DNA of 64,000 bases from Oegoconia quadripuncta (GCA_949316235.1 OX438753.1:20516801-20580800), one strand, 5' to 3'. Shown: positions 10,616 through 22,082, counted from the stretch's first letter. The notes: generated from the letters alone by a model not told the origin. Made by a program: numbers and translations.

Positions 10616-11012
10616 CCTAAAGTCACGCCTTTTTCCCATAGGGGTAGGCAGAGACCACAGACTTCCACTTGCTACGATCTTGACACACCTCTTTTGCTTT
10701 ATTCACTCTCATGAAATTGTTCATACATGCTCGTCGGTTTAGGGTACCTAACTCTTGACTTGGCCTTTCTTTAAGACGTCGCCGATTTGATCATGGTACT
10801 TTCACCGTGGTCTTCCCCTACCAACACTTCCATCCACATTCATTTCGTATACTCGTATTCTCTATCGTTACTCTGCTTTCATTCATCCGCTCCACACATC
10901 CAAACCATCCCAGCATACCTTTTTCATGTCACTACGTCTTCTTTTACACTGCTTAACTCCCTAATTACACTATTCCTGATTCTATCCTTCAAAGTCAACT
11001 ACTACCTAGGTA
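10616..11012 (-). pseudogene. Non-LTR reverse transcriptase 3' fragment (antisense)
   Basis: The reverse complement matches the plus-strand fragment at 40080-40410: 'gtaattagggagttaagcagtgt', 'gaagacgtagtgac', 'gatcaaatcggcgacgtcttaaagaaaggccaagtcaag' and 'agcaagtggaagtctgtggt'. That tract encodes the carboxyl end of a LINE reverse transcriptase. Several indels make it a dead copy. Confidence 0.75.
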
Positions 11013-11179
11013 CTTTTTGATCAACTTCCAAAAGGAGGTGGTTGTGTACTACTGTATGATTTTATTATTTTTATCTCCGCCAATTGTAATACAGTTTTAA
11101 TATTTTTATTGTTTCAGAGCGATTTTTCCAACGTCTACAGATTCCTAATTCCACAGATTTCCAATATTATAGAAACAGA

Positions 11180-11310
11180 TATTGCAGGGTCTGGCTGGAA
11201 GAAATCTCTTTTTAGAGACAAGCTAGTGCCTTTTGTATATCCTGTATCTATTAGGTATTTGACTTTTATGTGTACTCATGTGCAATAAATTATAAATAAA
11301 TAAATAAAAC
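11180..11310 (+). repeat. Probable retroposon 3' end with TAAA tail
   Basis: Short stretch ending 'gtgcaataaattataaataaataaata', a typical lepidopteran retroposon tail with a polyadenylation signal and a TAAA run. Identification rests on the tail only. Confidence 0.4.
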
Positions 11311-11587
11311 CCTTGTCTAAAGATTGCCAATACTACAGATTCCTGTCATGGTTTAGTGAAGATATAATGATGCATTCCGGGGATACAGATTCTATTAAAG
11401 TGCGGAATGCTTGTCATTTCATGAGCCTTAAGGTTGGCTGGCAGTACAGTTTTAGTTATCTATAACAGAATGAGAGAATGATTTGCCAATTCTGACGCGA
11501 AAGATATTTGAGTGCGATTCGCCTAAGTATTAAAATTCTGCAACTTCTACATAACTAAACCAACTTTTTTTACATAACATATTGCTT

Positions 11588-11645
11588 TCCACCAGGTGAC
11601 CCGCATGCTCGTTTGCCGCCCTCTCATATAAAAAATAAAAAAAAA
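11588..11645 (-). repeat. 'gggcggcaaacgagcatg' repeat, antisense copy
   Basis: The reverse complement reads 'tatatgagagggcggcaaacgagcatgcgggtcacctgg', a lepidopteran dispersed repeat head. Plus-strand copies start near 11890 and 33450. Confidence 0.65.
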
Positions 11646-11874
11646 ACATAAAATTATGTGTTTCCCAGAAATGCTAGATTTCTTTAGAAGAGTAGGTATT
11701 ACTAATGTAAATATTTTAAATAGTAATTTTTTCCACTTTCAGTCGTGCTACATTGTTATGTATCATGTTAAATTGTTATTTTGCTTTATATTTCATTTAT
11801 TTCCAATTTCATGAGTAGGTTAGGTTACCTACAAGGTAAGTATAATTTTTTATTTTTTGGAATACTTTTTTTTT

Positions 11875-12080
11875 ATTTGACTTTTTTTTTATATGAGAGG
11901 GCGGCAAACGAGCAAAAGAATGCTTTACTCACTATTTTGGCGGCTTCAATTTACACTTCCATTCACTTGTACAGCATCGCTCACTGTTGCAGCAGCCGTT
12001 ATTAAGCTTCTAAGCTCAGAATGCACAATTTTGTCGAAATACAAAAGTACTCGCTGAGTTCCCGCCTGAAATCCCCCTAT
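11875..12080 (+). repeat. 'gggcggcaaacgagc' repeat joined to the 1-199 repeat family
   Basis: 'ttatatgagagggcggcaaacgagc' is followed by a block (11935-12075) resembling window positions 1-199, including 'tttacacttcc', 'cacttgtacagcatc' and 'attaagcttc'. Together with the antisense piece at 11588-11645 the two heads form an inverted pair. Confidence 0.6.
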
Positions 12081-13198
12081 TAGTGTTATAGAAAAACTAG
12101 TACTCTAAAACAGATTATAATGCACTAAACCTGTTTTTACCCTGTATAGCCGCAACCGGCCGCAAGCCTATAGTTTTTGCTATAACGTTTCCTTAGTCAC
12201 CTTTTCCAGAACGCACCGGAAGTGAAGGGGTTAATCTATACCGCATAAAGCAATGTTACAAATTTGATAGCTATAATGTTTTTGTGTCTGTCTGTGACAT
12301 TATTTATAGCGACCATTTGAAAACGGTTTTATGTTTTCAAAGGCTAATTCTTGTGAGATGGTTGTTATTATTTGACGGAAATTAGTTCAGCCGCTTGAAG
12401 ATATTTTCCTACGGTTAATAAATCCCTCGAGTTTTTAAATTTTCAATATACTTACCGGTAGTTTCTTGCATAACAGTAATAGCACATATTACTAATAAGT
12501 TATATCAAGACGAATCTAACGATACCATGCACTTCGAAAACGGTCAAGTCGTTTAGACTACAGGATGCGCCAAAGGAACGGCCTTACATTCATACAGTCG
12601 AAAAGCATGACCCTCCTTTCTTGGGCTGTCGGGTAAAAATACGTGAACCAAGTTGGTGGTAATAGTAGCATGATAGGCGCGATAAACGCTTATGTCGCGC
12701 GATATAACATTTGTCCTGCTCATTCTCTTGGACGAAACATACAACTATCCCACTGTCACTCCTACGTATCGCGCGATAAATTATGTCGTGCTACGGGCCG
12801 GGGCAGGCTAGCGCTTATCCTATGGAGGATATGATAGCACAGTTGATGATAAGTGAAGATAAAAAGTGGAGCACTCACCCGAAACCCACAACTTATATGG
12901 GGACTTTATGTATAATATTCTCTTCCTTTATATTCCATAACCGATATATCCTCCTCCAGGGCCCAGGCTAATTAATTTACTTATCTATCAATTTTCAATA
13001 CGATCAGTTTAGAAGTTCAGTCGCGAGCAGGAGACAGATAGACAGTCAAACTGAGTTACTTTATTAGTGTGGATAATATTGTTTACGGAGAGACTTTTGT
13101 GTATAGAGCAATACTAGGTAATTTAGATAGATAAGCATTTATTTGCATCTATGTATGTACATACACATAACAAGTAATTTGTTAAGCATATATTATTT
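12081..13198. other. No gene seen
   Basis: AT-rich DNA. Around 12320-12420 there is a fragment of a degenerate family ('agttcagccgcttgaagatatt') with echoes near 23200, 43880, 36240 and 63400. The open frames here are short, overlap on both strands and show no domain. Confidence 0.4.
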
Positions 13199-13360
13199 AC
13201 TAGCAGCTGCCCGCGACTTCGTCCGCGTAGACTACATGTATCAACACTTTATTACTTTCCCACGGGAATACATTCAGCAGAAAAATTACCATGTAGAGTT
13301 TATCTCAAACAAGAAAAGACCCTGGGCAGATAACAGGTATGTGGAACCATGTTGATATTT

Positions 13361-14185
13361 GACCATCTTCATTTACGGGTGGACCAAGATACATGCATGA
13401 GCGGACCCAAGACGCCATGACGTATGTTCGTCACTATGGTCGCCCAGATCTATTTGTCACTTTTACATGTAATCCTCGGTGGGCAGAAATATCTGAAGAA
13501 TTATTTCCAGGTCAAAAGTCACACGATCGGCATGACATTATAGCTAGGGTGTTCCGTGTTAAAGTGAAAAAAATTATGGACTTATTAATTAAGGGAAAAA
13601 TATTCGGAGAAGTACGTTGCTATATGTATTCCGTGGAGTGGCAGAAACGTGGTCTTCCGCATATTCATATATTATTATGGCTATCACATCATATCACCCC
13701 CGATGTTATAGATAAAATTATTTGTGCAGAAATACCCGATCCACAAAATGACCCCAAACTATACGAAATAGTCAAGTCTAACATGATACATGGGCCATGC
13801 GGAAGTTTTAATTATAAGTCACTTTGTATGAAAAACAATAATTGCTGTAAAAGGTATCCCAGGCCTCTACTTAGCGAAACACAAACCGGGGACGACGGCT
13901 ACCCACAATATAGAAGACGTTCTCCAGACAAAGGGGGCTTTACTTTAGACATTAATTGTGTAGAGATTGATAACCGTTGGATAGTTCCGTATAATCCGGT
14001 ACTTTTAAGAACATTCAACGCGCACATAAATATCGAATTCTGTCACTCTGTTAAATCAATAAAATACGTTTGCAAATACATAAATAAGGGATCCGACCGG
14101 GCCACTTTTGCTCTAGAAAATGAAAAAGATGAAGTAAAGATTTACGAAAGTGGGAGGTACATAAGTAGTTCAGAGGCGGATTTCC
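13361..14185 (+). pseudogene. Helitron Rep (HUH endonuclease) fragment
   Basis: The open frame from the ATG at 13393 runs to 14241, with homology starting slightly upstream at 13363 (SSFTGGPRYM). It contains the rolling-circle endonuclease HUH motif (LPHIHILLWL, residues 88-97 from 13393) and the downstream KYVCKYINKG box that supplies tyrosine/lysine in Helitron Reps. Homology ends near 'YISSSEADFR' (about 14185), where the frame runs into a minisatellite. The rest of Rep, the Pif1-type helicase and any N-terminal zinc finger are absent, so this is a truncated relic even though the surviving part has no internal stop. Confidence 0.85.
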
Positions 14186-14199
14186 GATTCATTTCCACT

Positions 14200-14535
14200 T
14201 TACTTGACTTTGAGCCTTCGAATTTGAGCCTTCGTCTTTGAGCCTTCGATTTTGAGCCTTCGACTTTGAGCCTTCGACTTTGAGCTTTCGACTTTGAGTC
14301 TTCAACTTTGAGTCTTCGACTTTTAGCCTTCGACTTTTAGCCTTCGACTTTGAGCCTTCGACTTTGAGCCTTCGACTTTGAGCCTTCGAATTTGAGCCTT
14401 CGTCTTTGAGCCTTCGACTTTGAGCCTTCGAATTTGAGCCTTCGTCTTTGAGCCTTTGACTTTGAGCCTTCGACTTTGAGCCTTCGACTTTGAATTTCGA
14501 ATTTGAATCTTCGACATTGACTCTTCGACTTCGAC
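14200..14535. repeat. 14-bp minisatellite
   Basis: More than 20 units of a 14-bp motif (about gactttgagccttc) with scattered substitutions. Because three 14-bp units equal 42 bases, all three antisense frames stay open and give K/S/R-rich 14-residue repeats; these are artefacts, not proteins. The same motif recurs at 16930-17230. Confidence 0.95.
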
Positions 14536-14544
14536 ACCAATTTG

Positions 14545-15300
14545 AATTTGTGATTTCAACCCCTACCACTATCGCAACCCGTAAGGGGTTCGCTTCAAAA
14601 TAAATGTCATTTTCGCAATCAACGTCCCAAAAAACCTAAATAACGACACCAATATCGATTTTATGGTTTCAACCCCCATTTCACACCCCAGGGGGCTGTT
14701 TTTCGAAAAATCTCAACTCACCCTTATCTCATTCTCTAACCCCAAGGGGTCAGCTTCAAAACAAATGGCATTTTCGTAATCAACGTCCCAAAAAACCTAA
14801 ATAATGACACCAATATTGACTTTTTTGGTATCAACCCCCACCCCTATCTCAACCCTAGAGAGTTAACTTAAAATAAATGTCATATTCATAATCAACATCC
14901 CATAAAATCTAAATAACGACACCATTATCGATTATATGGTTTTAACCCCCATTTCACACCCCAGGGGGTTGTCCAATATAGACTTTTTTGGTAGCAACCC
15001 CACCCCTATCTCAACCCTAGAGGGTTAACTTAAAATAAATGTCATTTTCATAATCAACATCCCATAAAACCTAAATAACGACACCAATATCGATTTTATG
15101 GTTTTAACCCCCATTTCACAAACCAGGGGGTTGAATTCGAAAAATCTCAAAACACGTATTAGCTTATTTGTTCCTAGGAGTACTCTTGCGAAGTTACGAG
15201 TCGAAAATAGTCGAAATGTCCAAGTTATACTGTTTCTTCATACAAACTTCCCACCCCTGGTTCACCCCCTTAAAGGGTGAATTTTGAAAAATCCTTTCTT
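14545..15300 (+). repeat. Tandem array of ~110/~164-bp units, copy 1
   Basis: The marker 'cctaaataacgacacc' or close variants recurs near 14636, 14800, 14911 and 15071, giving alternating spacings of about 164 and 111 bp. Units carry 'aacccccatttcacacc' and 'aaccctagag' blocks. Noncoding. Confidence 0.8.
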
Positions 15301-15430
15301 AGTGCTCCCCTAGACCTCGTAAGGAACCTACGTGCCAAATTTGGAAACTCTAGACCCAGCGGTTTGGCCTGTGCGTTGATGTCAGTCAGTCAGTCAGTTT
15401 CTTCCTTTATATATTTAGATTTATATTATT

Positions 15431-15590
15431 ACTAGCAGCTGCCCGCGACTTCGTCCGCGTAGACTACATGAATCAACACTTTATTACTTTCCCACGGGAA
15501 TACATTCAGCAGAAAAATTACCATGTAGAGTTTATCTCAAACAGGAAAAGACCCTGGGCAGATAACAGGTATGTGGAACCATGTTGATGT
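15431..15590 (+). repeat. Composite element 5' module, copy 2
   Basis: Nearly identical to 13199-13358, from 'actagcagctgcc' through 'gtggaaccatgttgatg'. It directly follows the 3' end of copy 1, showing head-to-tail arrangement. Confidence 0.8.
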
Positions 15591-15685
15591 TTTGCCAGGT
15601 AAATGAATTAAGACATGGATCCATTAAAAGACCTTTCTATTTATTAAAGTACTTTATATTTATTAAAGTAAGTAGTTTATATTTA

Positions 15686-16140
15686 TTAAAGTACTTCCTT
15701 ATAAACAACATTTTTTGCCATGTTTGAAGGTGGTAGCAATAGAACCAAACTTTGAGGTGAACTTACACGGGAGCATGCCACATAGAACTGACCGTGAGAG
15801 AAACAGTCCTGTCGTAGGTCTACTCCGGCGAATTTGAGAGTTTGCCCCTGCGACTTATTTATTGTCATGGCAAAACAGACCTTTAGTGGAAACTGAAGCC
15901 TTTGAATTCAAAGGGAAGATCATTTGGTATTAATGGAATACGCGGTACAAACACTGTTTCTCCCTGAGCAGGTCCTGTTAAAATAGTGGCCTCTACTACG
16001 TTCCGGTGCAAAGCCTTGACTTGCAACCTAGTACCGTTACAAAGTTTGGGTGGCTTTAAATTTCTCAATAACATAACAGGTGCACCCACACGTAGTAAAA
16101 GTCTGTGATATGGCATACCCGGTGGGTTCAAAGTGTTCAA
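15686..16140 (-). pseudogene. Helitron helicase C-terminal fragment (reversed)
   Basis: On the minus strand two adjacent frames give the carboxyl end of a Pif1-like Helitron helicase: LNPPGMPYHRL, GAPVMLLRNL and NGTRL (16140 down to 15883), then after a one-base shift near 15880 FAMTINKSQGQT, FSHGQFYVACSRV and a terminal NVVYKEVL followed by a stop. These are helicase superfamily 1 motifs V and VI. The piece lies in opposite orientation to the Rep fragment in copy 1, so the two are independent captures or one was inverted. It is non-functional. Confidence 0.85.
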
Positions 16141-16610
16141 CTCACCCTTATCTCATTCTCTAACCCCAAGGGGTTAGCTTCAAAACAAATGGCATTTTCG
16201 TAATCAACGTCCCAAAAAACCTAAATAATGACACCAATATTGACTTTTTTGGTATCAACCCCCACCCCTATCTCAACCCTAGAGGGTTAACTTAAAATAA
16301 ATGTCATTTTCATAATCAACATCCCATAAAACCTAAATAACGACACCAATATCGATTTTATGGTTTTAACCCCCATTTCACAACCCAGGGGGTTGAATTC
16401 GAAAAATCTCAAAACACGTATTAGCTTATTTGTTCCTAGGAGTACTCTTGCGAAGTTTCGATTCGAAAATAGTCGAAATGTCCAAGTTATACTGTTTCTT
16501 CATACAAACTTCCCACTCCTGTTTCACCCCCTTAAAGGGTGAATTTTGAAAAATCCTTTCTTAGTGCTCCCCTAGACCTCGTAAGGAACCTACGTGCCAA
16601 ATTTGGAAAT
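16141..16610 (+). repeat. Tandem units of composite repeat (copy 2, first block) and 3'-module-like stretch
   Basis: Near-duplicate of 14700-15340: the same 'aaccccaaggggtta', 'acgacaccaatatcgatt' and 'cctttcttagtgctcccctagacctcg' blocks in the same order. It breaks off at 'tttggaaattct', where a 12-bp minisatellite begins. Confidence 0.75.
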
Positions 16611-16611
16611 T

Positions 16612-16928
16612 CTATTCACCCCTTTGACTATGACTTTGACTAAAACTTTAACTATGACTTTGACTATGACTTCGACTATGACATTGACTACGACTTTGAC
16701 TTTGACTATGACTATGACTTTGACTATGACTTTGACATTGACTATGACTTTGACTATGAATTTGACTATGACTTTGACTATGACTTTGACTATGACTTTG
16801 ACTATGACTTTGACTATGACTTTGACTATGACTTTGACTATGACTTTGACTATGACTTTGACTATGACTTTGCCTATGACTATGACTTTGACTATGATTT
16901 TGACTATGACTTTGACATGACTTTGACT
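16612..16928. repeat. 12-bp minisatellite
   Basis: About 26 units of a 12-bp motif (gactatgacttt) with 6-bp slippage variants. The open frame over it (MTLT repeats) is an artefact of a unit divisible by three. Confidence 0.95.
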
Positions 16929-17232
16929 ATGAATTTTACTTTTCGACTTTGAGTCTTCGACTTTGAGTCTTCGACTTTGAGCCTTCGACTTTGAGCCTTC
17001 GTCTTTGAGCCTTCGATTTTAAGCCTTCGACTTTGAGCCTTCGACTTTGAGCTTTCGACTTTGAGTCTTCGACTTTGAGTCTTCGACTTTTAGCCTTCGA
17101 CTTTGAGCCTTCGACTTTCAGCCTTCGACTTTGAGCCTTCGAATTTGAGCCTTCGTCTTTGAGCCTTTGACTTTGAGCCTTCGACTTTGAGTCTTCGACT
17201 TTGAGCCTTCGACTTTGACTCTTCGACTTCGA
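16929..17232. repeat. 14-bp minisatellite, second array
   Basis: The same 14-bp motif as 14200-14535, again followed by 'cttcgacaccaatttgaatttgtgatt', so the minisatellite and the tandem array move or duplicate together. Confidence 0.95.
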
Positions 17233-17239
17233 CACCAAT

Positions 17240-18078
17240 TTGAATTTGTGATTTTAACCCCTACCACTATCGCAACCCGTAAGGGGTTAGCTTCAAAATA
17301 AATGTCATTTTCGCAATCAACGTCCCAAAAAACCTAAATAACGACACCAATATAGACTTTTTTGGTATCATCCCCCACCTCTATCTCACCCCTAGAGGTT
17401 TGGCTTAAAATAAATGTCATTTTCATAATCAACATCCCAAAAAACCTAAATAACGACACCAATATCGATTTTATGGTTTCAACCCCCATTTCACACCCCA
17501 GGGGGCTGTTTTTCGAAAAATCTCAACTCACCCTTATCGCATTCTCTAACCCCAAGGGGTTAGCTTCAAAATAAATGTCATTTTCGCAATCAACGTCCCA
17601 AAAAACCTAAATAACGACACCAATATAGACTTTTTTGGTATCATCCCCCACCCCTATCTCACCCCTAGAGGGTTGGCTTAAAATAAATGTCATTTTCAAA
17701 ATCAACATCCCATAAAACCTAAATAACGACACCAATATCGATTTTACGGTTTTAACCCCCATTTCACAACCCAGGGGGTTGTTTTTCGAAAAATCTCAAA
17801 ACACGTATTAGCTTATTTGTTCCTAGGAGTACTCTTGCGAAGTTTCGAGTCGAAAATAGTCGAAATGTCCAAGTTATACTGTTTCTTCATACAAACTTCC
17901 CACCCCTGTTTCACCCCCTTAAAGGGTGAATTTTGAAAAATCCTTTCTTAGTGCTCCCCTAGACCTCGTAAGGAACCTACGTGCCAAATTTGGAAACTCT
18001 AGACCCAGCGGTTTGGCCTGTGCGTTGATATGTCAGTCAGTCAGTCAGTCAGTCAGTTTCTTCCTTTATATATTTAGA
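17240..18078 (+). repeat. Tandem array and 3' module, copy 2
   Basis: Units of about 110-164 bp with 'cctaaataacgacacc' markers near 17335, 17449, 17612 and 17724, then the 3' module 'aaatcctttcttagtgctcccc', 'gcggtttggcctgtgcgttgat', a run of five to six 'tcag' and 'cctttatatatttagat'. Copy 1 has three to four 'tcag'. Confidence 0.8.
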
Positions 18079-18140
18079 TTTATTCCAGCAGTGGACGTCT
18101 TTCGGCTGATATGATGATGATGCTGATGATATTATTTAAT

Positions 18141-18376
18141 GTTTGGTGTAGTGATTAGAAATTCTGCTGCTATACCAAAAGGTCGCGGGTTCGAATCCCG
18201 CTTGGGGCATATGTTTGTATGATGAATACAGACATGTGTTCCCGAGTTATGGATGTTTTTCATTTATATGTGTATTTAATTTACAAAAAAAAAGGATTTG
18301 TGTAGTTTATCAACCATCCGGTATCTATAGTACAAGCCTAGTTGCTTAGTGTGGAACTAGATGGCGCTGTGTTTAA
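18141..18376 (+). repeat. SINE A, nearly full length
   Basis: tRNA-like head ('tttggtgtagtgattag', 'gggttcgaatccc') and body ending 'ggaactagatggcgctgtgt'. More diverged than the copy at 31574. The preceding 18080-18125 ('cagcagtggacgtctttcggctgatatgatgatga') is a LINE 3' end with a GAT microsatellite. Confidence 0.8.
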
Positions 18377-19102
18377 AATAAAATAAAAAAATGGGATATA
18401 TTTTTTTATTTAGACAGCTGCTTTAACACTATCACTTTATTCATCCTTCATTATTTCATTAATTTTTCTTTATTCATATCATCTTCATCAAACTTTTTTG
18501 ATTTGATCTTATTAAACGCCGGCGAATTGGCCAGAAAATTAGTAATATATGAATCGCATTATGATCCTAACATGAATTGCTAATGCGGCCTTTTTAAATT
18601 CCCAACAGGCCAAAGCTTTACACTTCAGCGCAATCAAGCCGACAAAGTCGCGGGCGGCCGCTAGCGGATTTATATGCGGCTAGCGGGCTAACACATATAA
18701 TGCGGGCACACACTAGCGGAGGCCAGCTCTAATGGCTTCCATTACGCTGGCCGCCACCTGCGCTAATGGGTCAGAAATATTTAATTGATGAGAGCCGTAC
18801 AGATTCCCCCGATTCGCATTTTTCATCCATTCATAGTGCTTTATGTTTCGCTTTTGTTAAAGCAACGCCGGTCTCATTACATCACTGGGAATTGGTTACG
18901 TGCAACGTTTTGTTTCGTATCTGCTAATTGAAATTGTTGTCGTGCAATTTGAAACTAGCTTGCATCCGTGGCATCGACCTTTTTATTTTCACGAGTTAAA
19001 ATGTACTTAGCTAAGTCCTTTTCCGATTCATCGATACAAAAGACAATCATTCTGATCCTTTGTGAAAACGTGTCAGAAAGACATACACTATTTACCTGAA
19101 AT
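18377..19102. other. No gene seen; possible single-copy host DNA
   Basis: This stretch lacks the recognised repeats. At 18640-18770 it becomes locally GC-rich with repeated 'gctagcgg' words. No ORF is supported. Confidence 0.4.
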
Positions 19103-19352
19103 AACCGCCTCCGTGGCTCAATGTAAACAACATTGGGTTTCCCATTCGGAGGTCGCGGTTTCGATCCCTATTTTAAATGTCCGTTTGGCTAGTTACCACC
19201 ATCTTATATAAATCTGCCGCCAAGCCAAGCATTGTTGTGTTCCGGTTGTCAGAGATAAGATAGCCAGTCCCCCAAATGTAATGGGGTTTCCGGGTCAGTA
19301 CGCTTCCACCTTTGACCTCATCTTCACTTAACATCAGGTGTGATTGAGGTCA
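19103..19352 (+). repeat. SINE B (tRNA-like), internally deleted
   Basis: Begins 'aaccgcctccgtggctcaatgtaaac' (A-box region) with a B-box-like 'gcggtttcgatccc', lacks about 50 bp of body, then runs through 'agagataagatagccagtcccccaaatg' to 'acatcaggtgtgattgaggtca'. Confidence 0.8.
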
Positions 19353-19902
19353 AAAAATACAAAGCATAGTGACACAGCGGCGGCACCTTCAAATAAGTCT
19401 AAAAGCCCGGCTTGCCTTACTGAATAGGTACTCGATCGAGGGTAGCTCTTCATAGCTCGTTGCGTGACCTTGAGCTTTCTTATGAGGCCTACAGTGAGAG
19501 ATCACGTGGCAGTATCATAAGTCATCACTATATACATACATTGATTAAAGACTTTCGTCTTCAAGTATTAAGGTAATGTAAGGTAAGGTATTCTATTTAA
19601 TTGGTATAAATTTAAATATAGGTATATATTATATGTATTATTTTTTATATAATATTATGTATGTAATTTTGTATGTATTCAATGAACGTATGTATTTATA
19701 TGGGTGATTTATTTATTTTATTAAAATTAGTTCACCGCGCACGCTACCTACATATCATGTGCGTAATGCTTCCTAACCCTAAGGTTGACTTAGTGATAAG
19801 ACCGCCAAATTGTACTATGCCTTTTTTATATTTATCGTTGTTTTATGCTTTTTTTTGTTGTAATATTTTGTTTGTTTGTAATGCCAAACGCATTAGGTAC
19901 TA
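19353..19902. other. No gene seen
   Basis: AT-rich, with a 98-codon frame at 19673-19969 that is low complexity and runs into a repeat. I do not support it as a gene. Confidence 0.35.
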
Positions 19903-20028
19903 TTATTATCATCATCATCATCAGCCTGTAAACATCCCACTGCAGGGATATAGGCCTTCCCTCGTATGATGAGGGAGTATGGGCCGTAGTCCACCACGCT
20001 GGCCCAATGAGGGTTGGGGATAAGCATT
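19903..20028 (-). repeat. SINE C 3' part (antisense)
   Basis: Reverse complement of the end of family C: 'ccaacc..cattgggccagcgtgg', 'cctatatccctgcagtgggatgtttac', with an ATC/GAT tail. Confidence 0.75.
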
Positions 20029-20840
20029 TAAAATCTGAAACTACTGATCATTTTTCTAAGCTTCAGTTCGTAAAATACAGAAACAATTACTATAAGTGTA
20101 CACAGGTAATATGATGGCTGGCCTCACACAAGCTTGTGACCCCCACCCCCCTAATTCGACGGTTGATCCGTCCTTAAGATGAACACGATTCTTAGAAAAC
20201 TTGCTTTTCAAAATCCGTCTGTTTAGGCTATATAAGGTAAAATAGAGGTCTACATACATATCTCTTTACCCTCCTTTAATATATAGATTTAATTTTTATA
20301 TTATTAATACAAAACTGTTAATTTGCACATTAATTAATTAATGTACCTACCTGACATATTAGCCTCAGGTTTCAAACTATCACTCCGACAATTTCAATTA
20401 AATCATGCGAAATCTGCACTGAAAACAAACCCAACGGCAATGTATTACTAATTAGATACACCGGAAAATGTTTGAGCAATTTGCTCTGCCAAATAAACAC
20501 CGAAATTAGAAAGCAAATAGGTAGAGAGAGCCGTTCAAAAGAAGTATTTATGAGTTTTCCTACATTCTGTTTGTAGGCAAATTCATAAATACCTATATCT
20601 TTTATGAATTAGAAGTACGTCTAGAAAAATGTACTTACGGCGTCGTGTATTATTAAAGTAGTTTATTATTTATTTTGTTTCTTTTTACAATTTCTGCGTT
20701 TAATACTCAAGTAACACTACACGTGGTTTAAGCCTTAAGGGTACTTAAATTTGTGAGTGTGTAAGATGACTTTTAATTACTTCTTGATATCAAAAGGTAT
20801 TACGTACACAACTTATTTCAAATTAGTTTTGATTTTTATT
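20029..20840. other. No gene seen
   Basis: AT-rich DNA with no recognised repeat or coding frame. Confidence 0.35.
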
Positions 20841-21166
20841 TTATGCTTAACGGGTTGGTACTTGTCCTCAATCACACCTGATGTTAAGTGAAGATGAGGT
20901 CGAAGATAGAAGCGTACTGACCCGGAAACCCCAACCCATTTGGGGGACTGGCTATCTTATCTCTGACAACCGGAACACGACAATGCTATTAACATTGCTG
21001 CTTGGCGGCAGATTTAGATAAGATGGTGGTAGCTAGCCAGGCGGACATTTAAAATGCCCTACCACCAACCAAACCGAGTACTTAAACATGTACCCCGCTG
21101 GGGATCGAACCCGCGACCTCCGAATCGTAAACCCAATGTTGTTTACATTGAGCCACGGAGGCGGTT
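20841..21166 (-). repeat. SINE B, full-length antisense copy
   Basis: About 325 bp. The reverse complement starts 'accgcctccgtggctcaatg', has the B-box 'gcgggttcgatccccagcgggg', then 'ggtgtgattgaggacaagtaccaacccg' and a T/A-rich tail. A good reference copy of the family for this window. Confidence 0.85.
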
Positions 21167-21204
21167 TTTTTTATTGATTTTTTTTTATTAATTTTTTTTT
21201 ATTA

Positions 21205-21271
21205 ACTACAGGTTATCCCGTGACCTCAATTATACCTGGTGGTAAGTGAAGATAAGGTCCAAGATACCTAG
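21205..21271 (-). repeat. SINE B 3' fragment (antisense)
   Basis: Short diverged tail segment ('tgacctcaattatacctggtggtaagtgaag'). Confidence 0.6.
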
Positions 21272-21794
21272 TTTATAGTGTTTAGATGGGAGCGAAAGTT
21301 TATTGTTAAAATATTGTTTTTTTATGCTATTTTTTATTAATATTAACAACCTTCATTCTTCAAAGCTACCCTTGGGACCGTCCACGATTATTATACTTTG
21401 GTACATTAATAAAGAAAATATTTCCCATTACACGTCTAATTGGGGTTGGTGGTCTGTGGAAACATCCTACCGCATTTGGTTCAACCATTTTGATATCAGC
21501 GGCCAATCAACAATCAAAGAATATAATACACTACTCGAATAATAGCAATATACAGAGTGTAACTTAAGAACTTTTAAACCCAGAGTTTATATGTAAAGAA
21601 GAACTTATCGTGACGTGTAAAAATTTACCCAATCTTTTACTTTGTACATTTAGTATACGTTTTTTGAATAGTTTTTTTTCACTTTTTTTAAAAATTACGC
21701 TATATAGTAAGCAAATACATAGAATAACATATAGGCAAATTTATATTATGAATTATATAAAAACATACTTACGGCGAAGTGTAATTTTTATCAC
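21272..21794. other. No gene seen
   Basis: AT-rich. Two short frames (21303-21542 and 21610-21804) have no domain or repeat similarity. Confidence 0.35.
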
Positions 21795-22050
21795 AACGGG
21801 TTAACACTTAACCTCGATCACACCTGATGTTAAGTGAAGATGAGGCCGAAGGTGGAAGCGTACTGATCCGGAAACCCCATCATATTTGTGGAACTGGCTA
21901 TCTTAAATGGTGGTAGCTAGCCAGCCAGGCGGACATTTTAAAATGCTCTACCATCAACCGAGTACTAAACATGTACCCTGCTGGATATCGAACCCGCGAC
22001 CTCCGAATCGTAAACCCTATGTTGTTTACGTTGAGCCATGGAGGCGGTTA
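21795..22050 (-). repeat. SINE B, antisense copy with internal deletion
   Basis: Same boundaries as 20841-21166 but lacks about 70 bp of the middle (the 'aacaatgctattaac...ggcagattta' part). Confidence 0.8.
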
Positions 22051-22082
22051 AATAAATATATATATTTATAAGGGATTTATAA

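Larger units (their letters stand above)
13199..18078 (+). mobile_element. Two head-to-tail copies of a Helitron-related composite repeat
   Basis: Copy 1 (about 13199-15428) and copy 2 (about 15431-18078) share a 5' module of about 155 bp beginning 'actagcagctgcccgcgac' and ending 'gtggaaccatgttgat', and a 3' module ending in a run of 'tcag' repeats then 'tttcttcctttatatatttagat'. Between these ends copy 1 holds a Helitron Rep fragment and copy 2 a reversed Helitron helicase fragment, with minisatellites and 110-165-bp tandem units in both. The shared ends with different interiors suggest one non-autonomous family that has swallowed different Helitron pieces. Exact Helitron termini (5' TC, 3' hairpin and CTRR) were not pinned down. 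Confidence 0.65.

Noticed and set aside
14189..14569. K/S/R-rich repeat protein on the minus strand, open in all three frames
   Set aside because: Pure minisatellite with a 14-bp unit; open frames follow from the repeat.
16594..16920. MTLT-repeat protein
   Set aside because: Artefact of a 12-bp minisatellite.
14200..17232. CRISPR-like array
   Set aside because: Units are contiguous without spacers and the host is a eukaryote; these are minisatellites.
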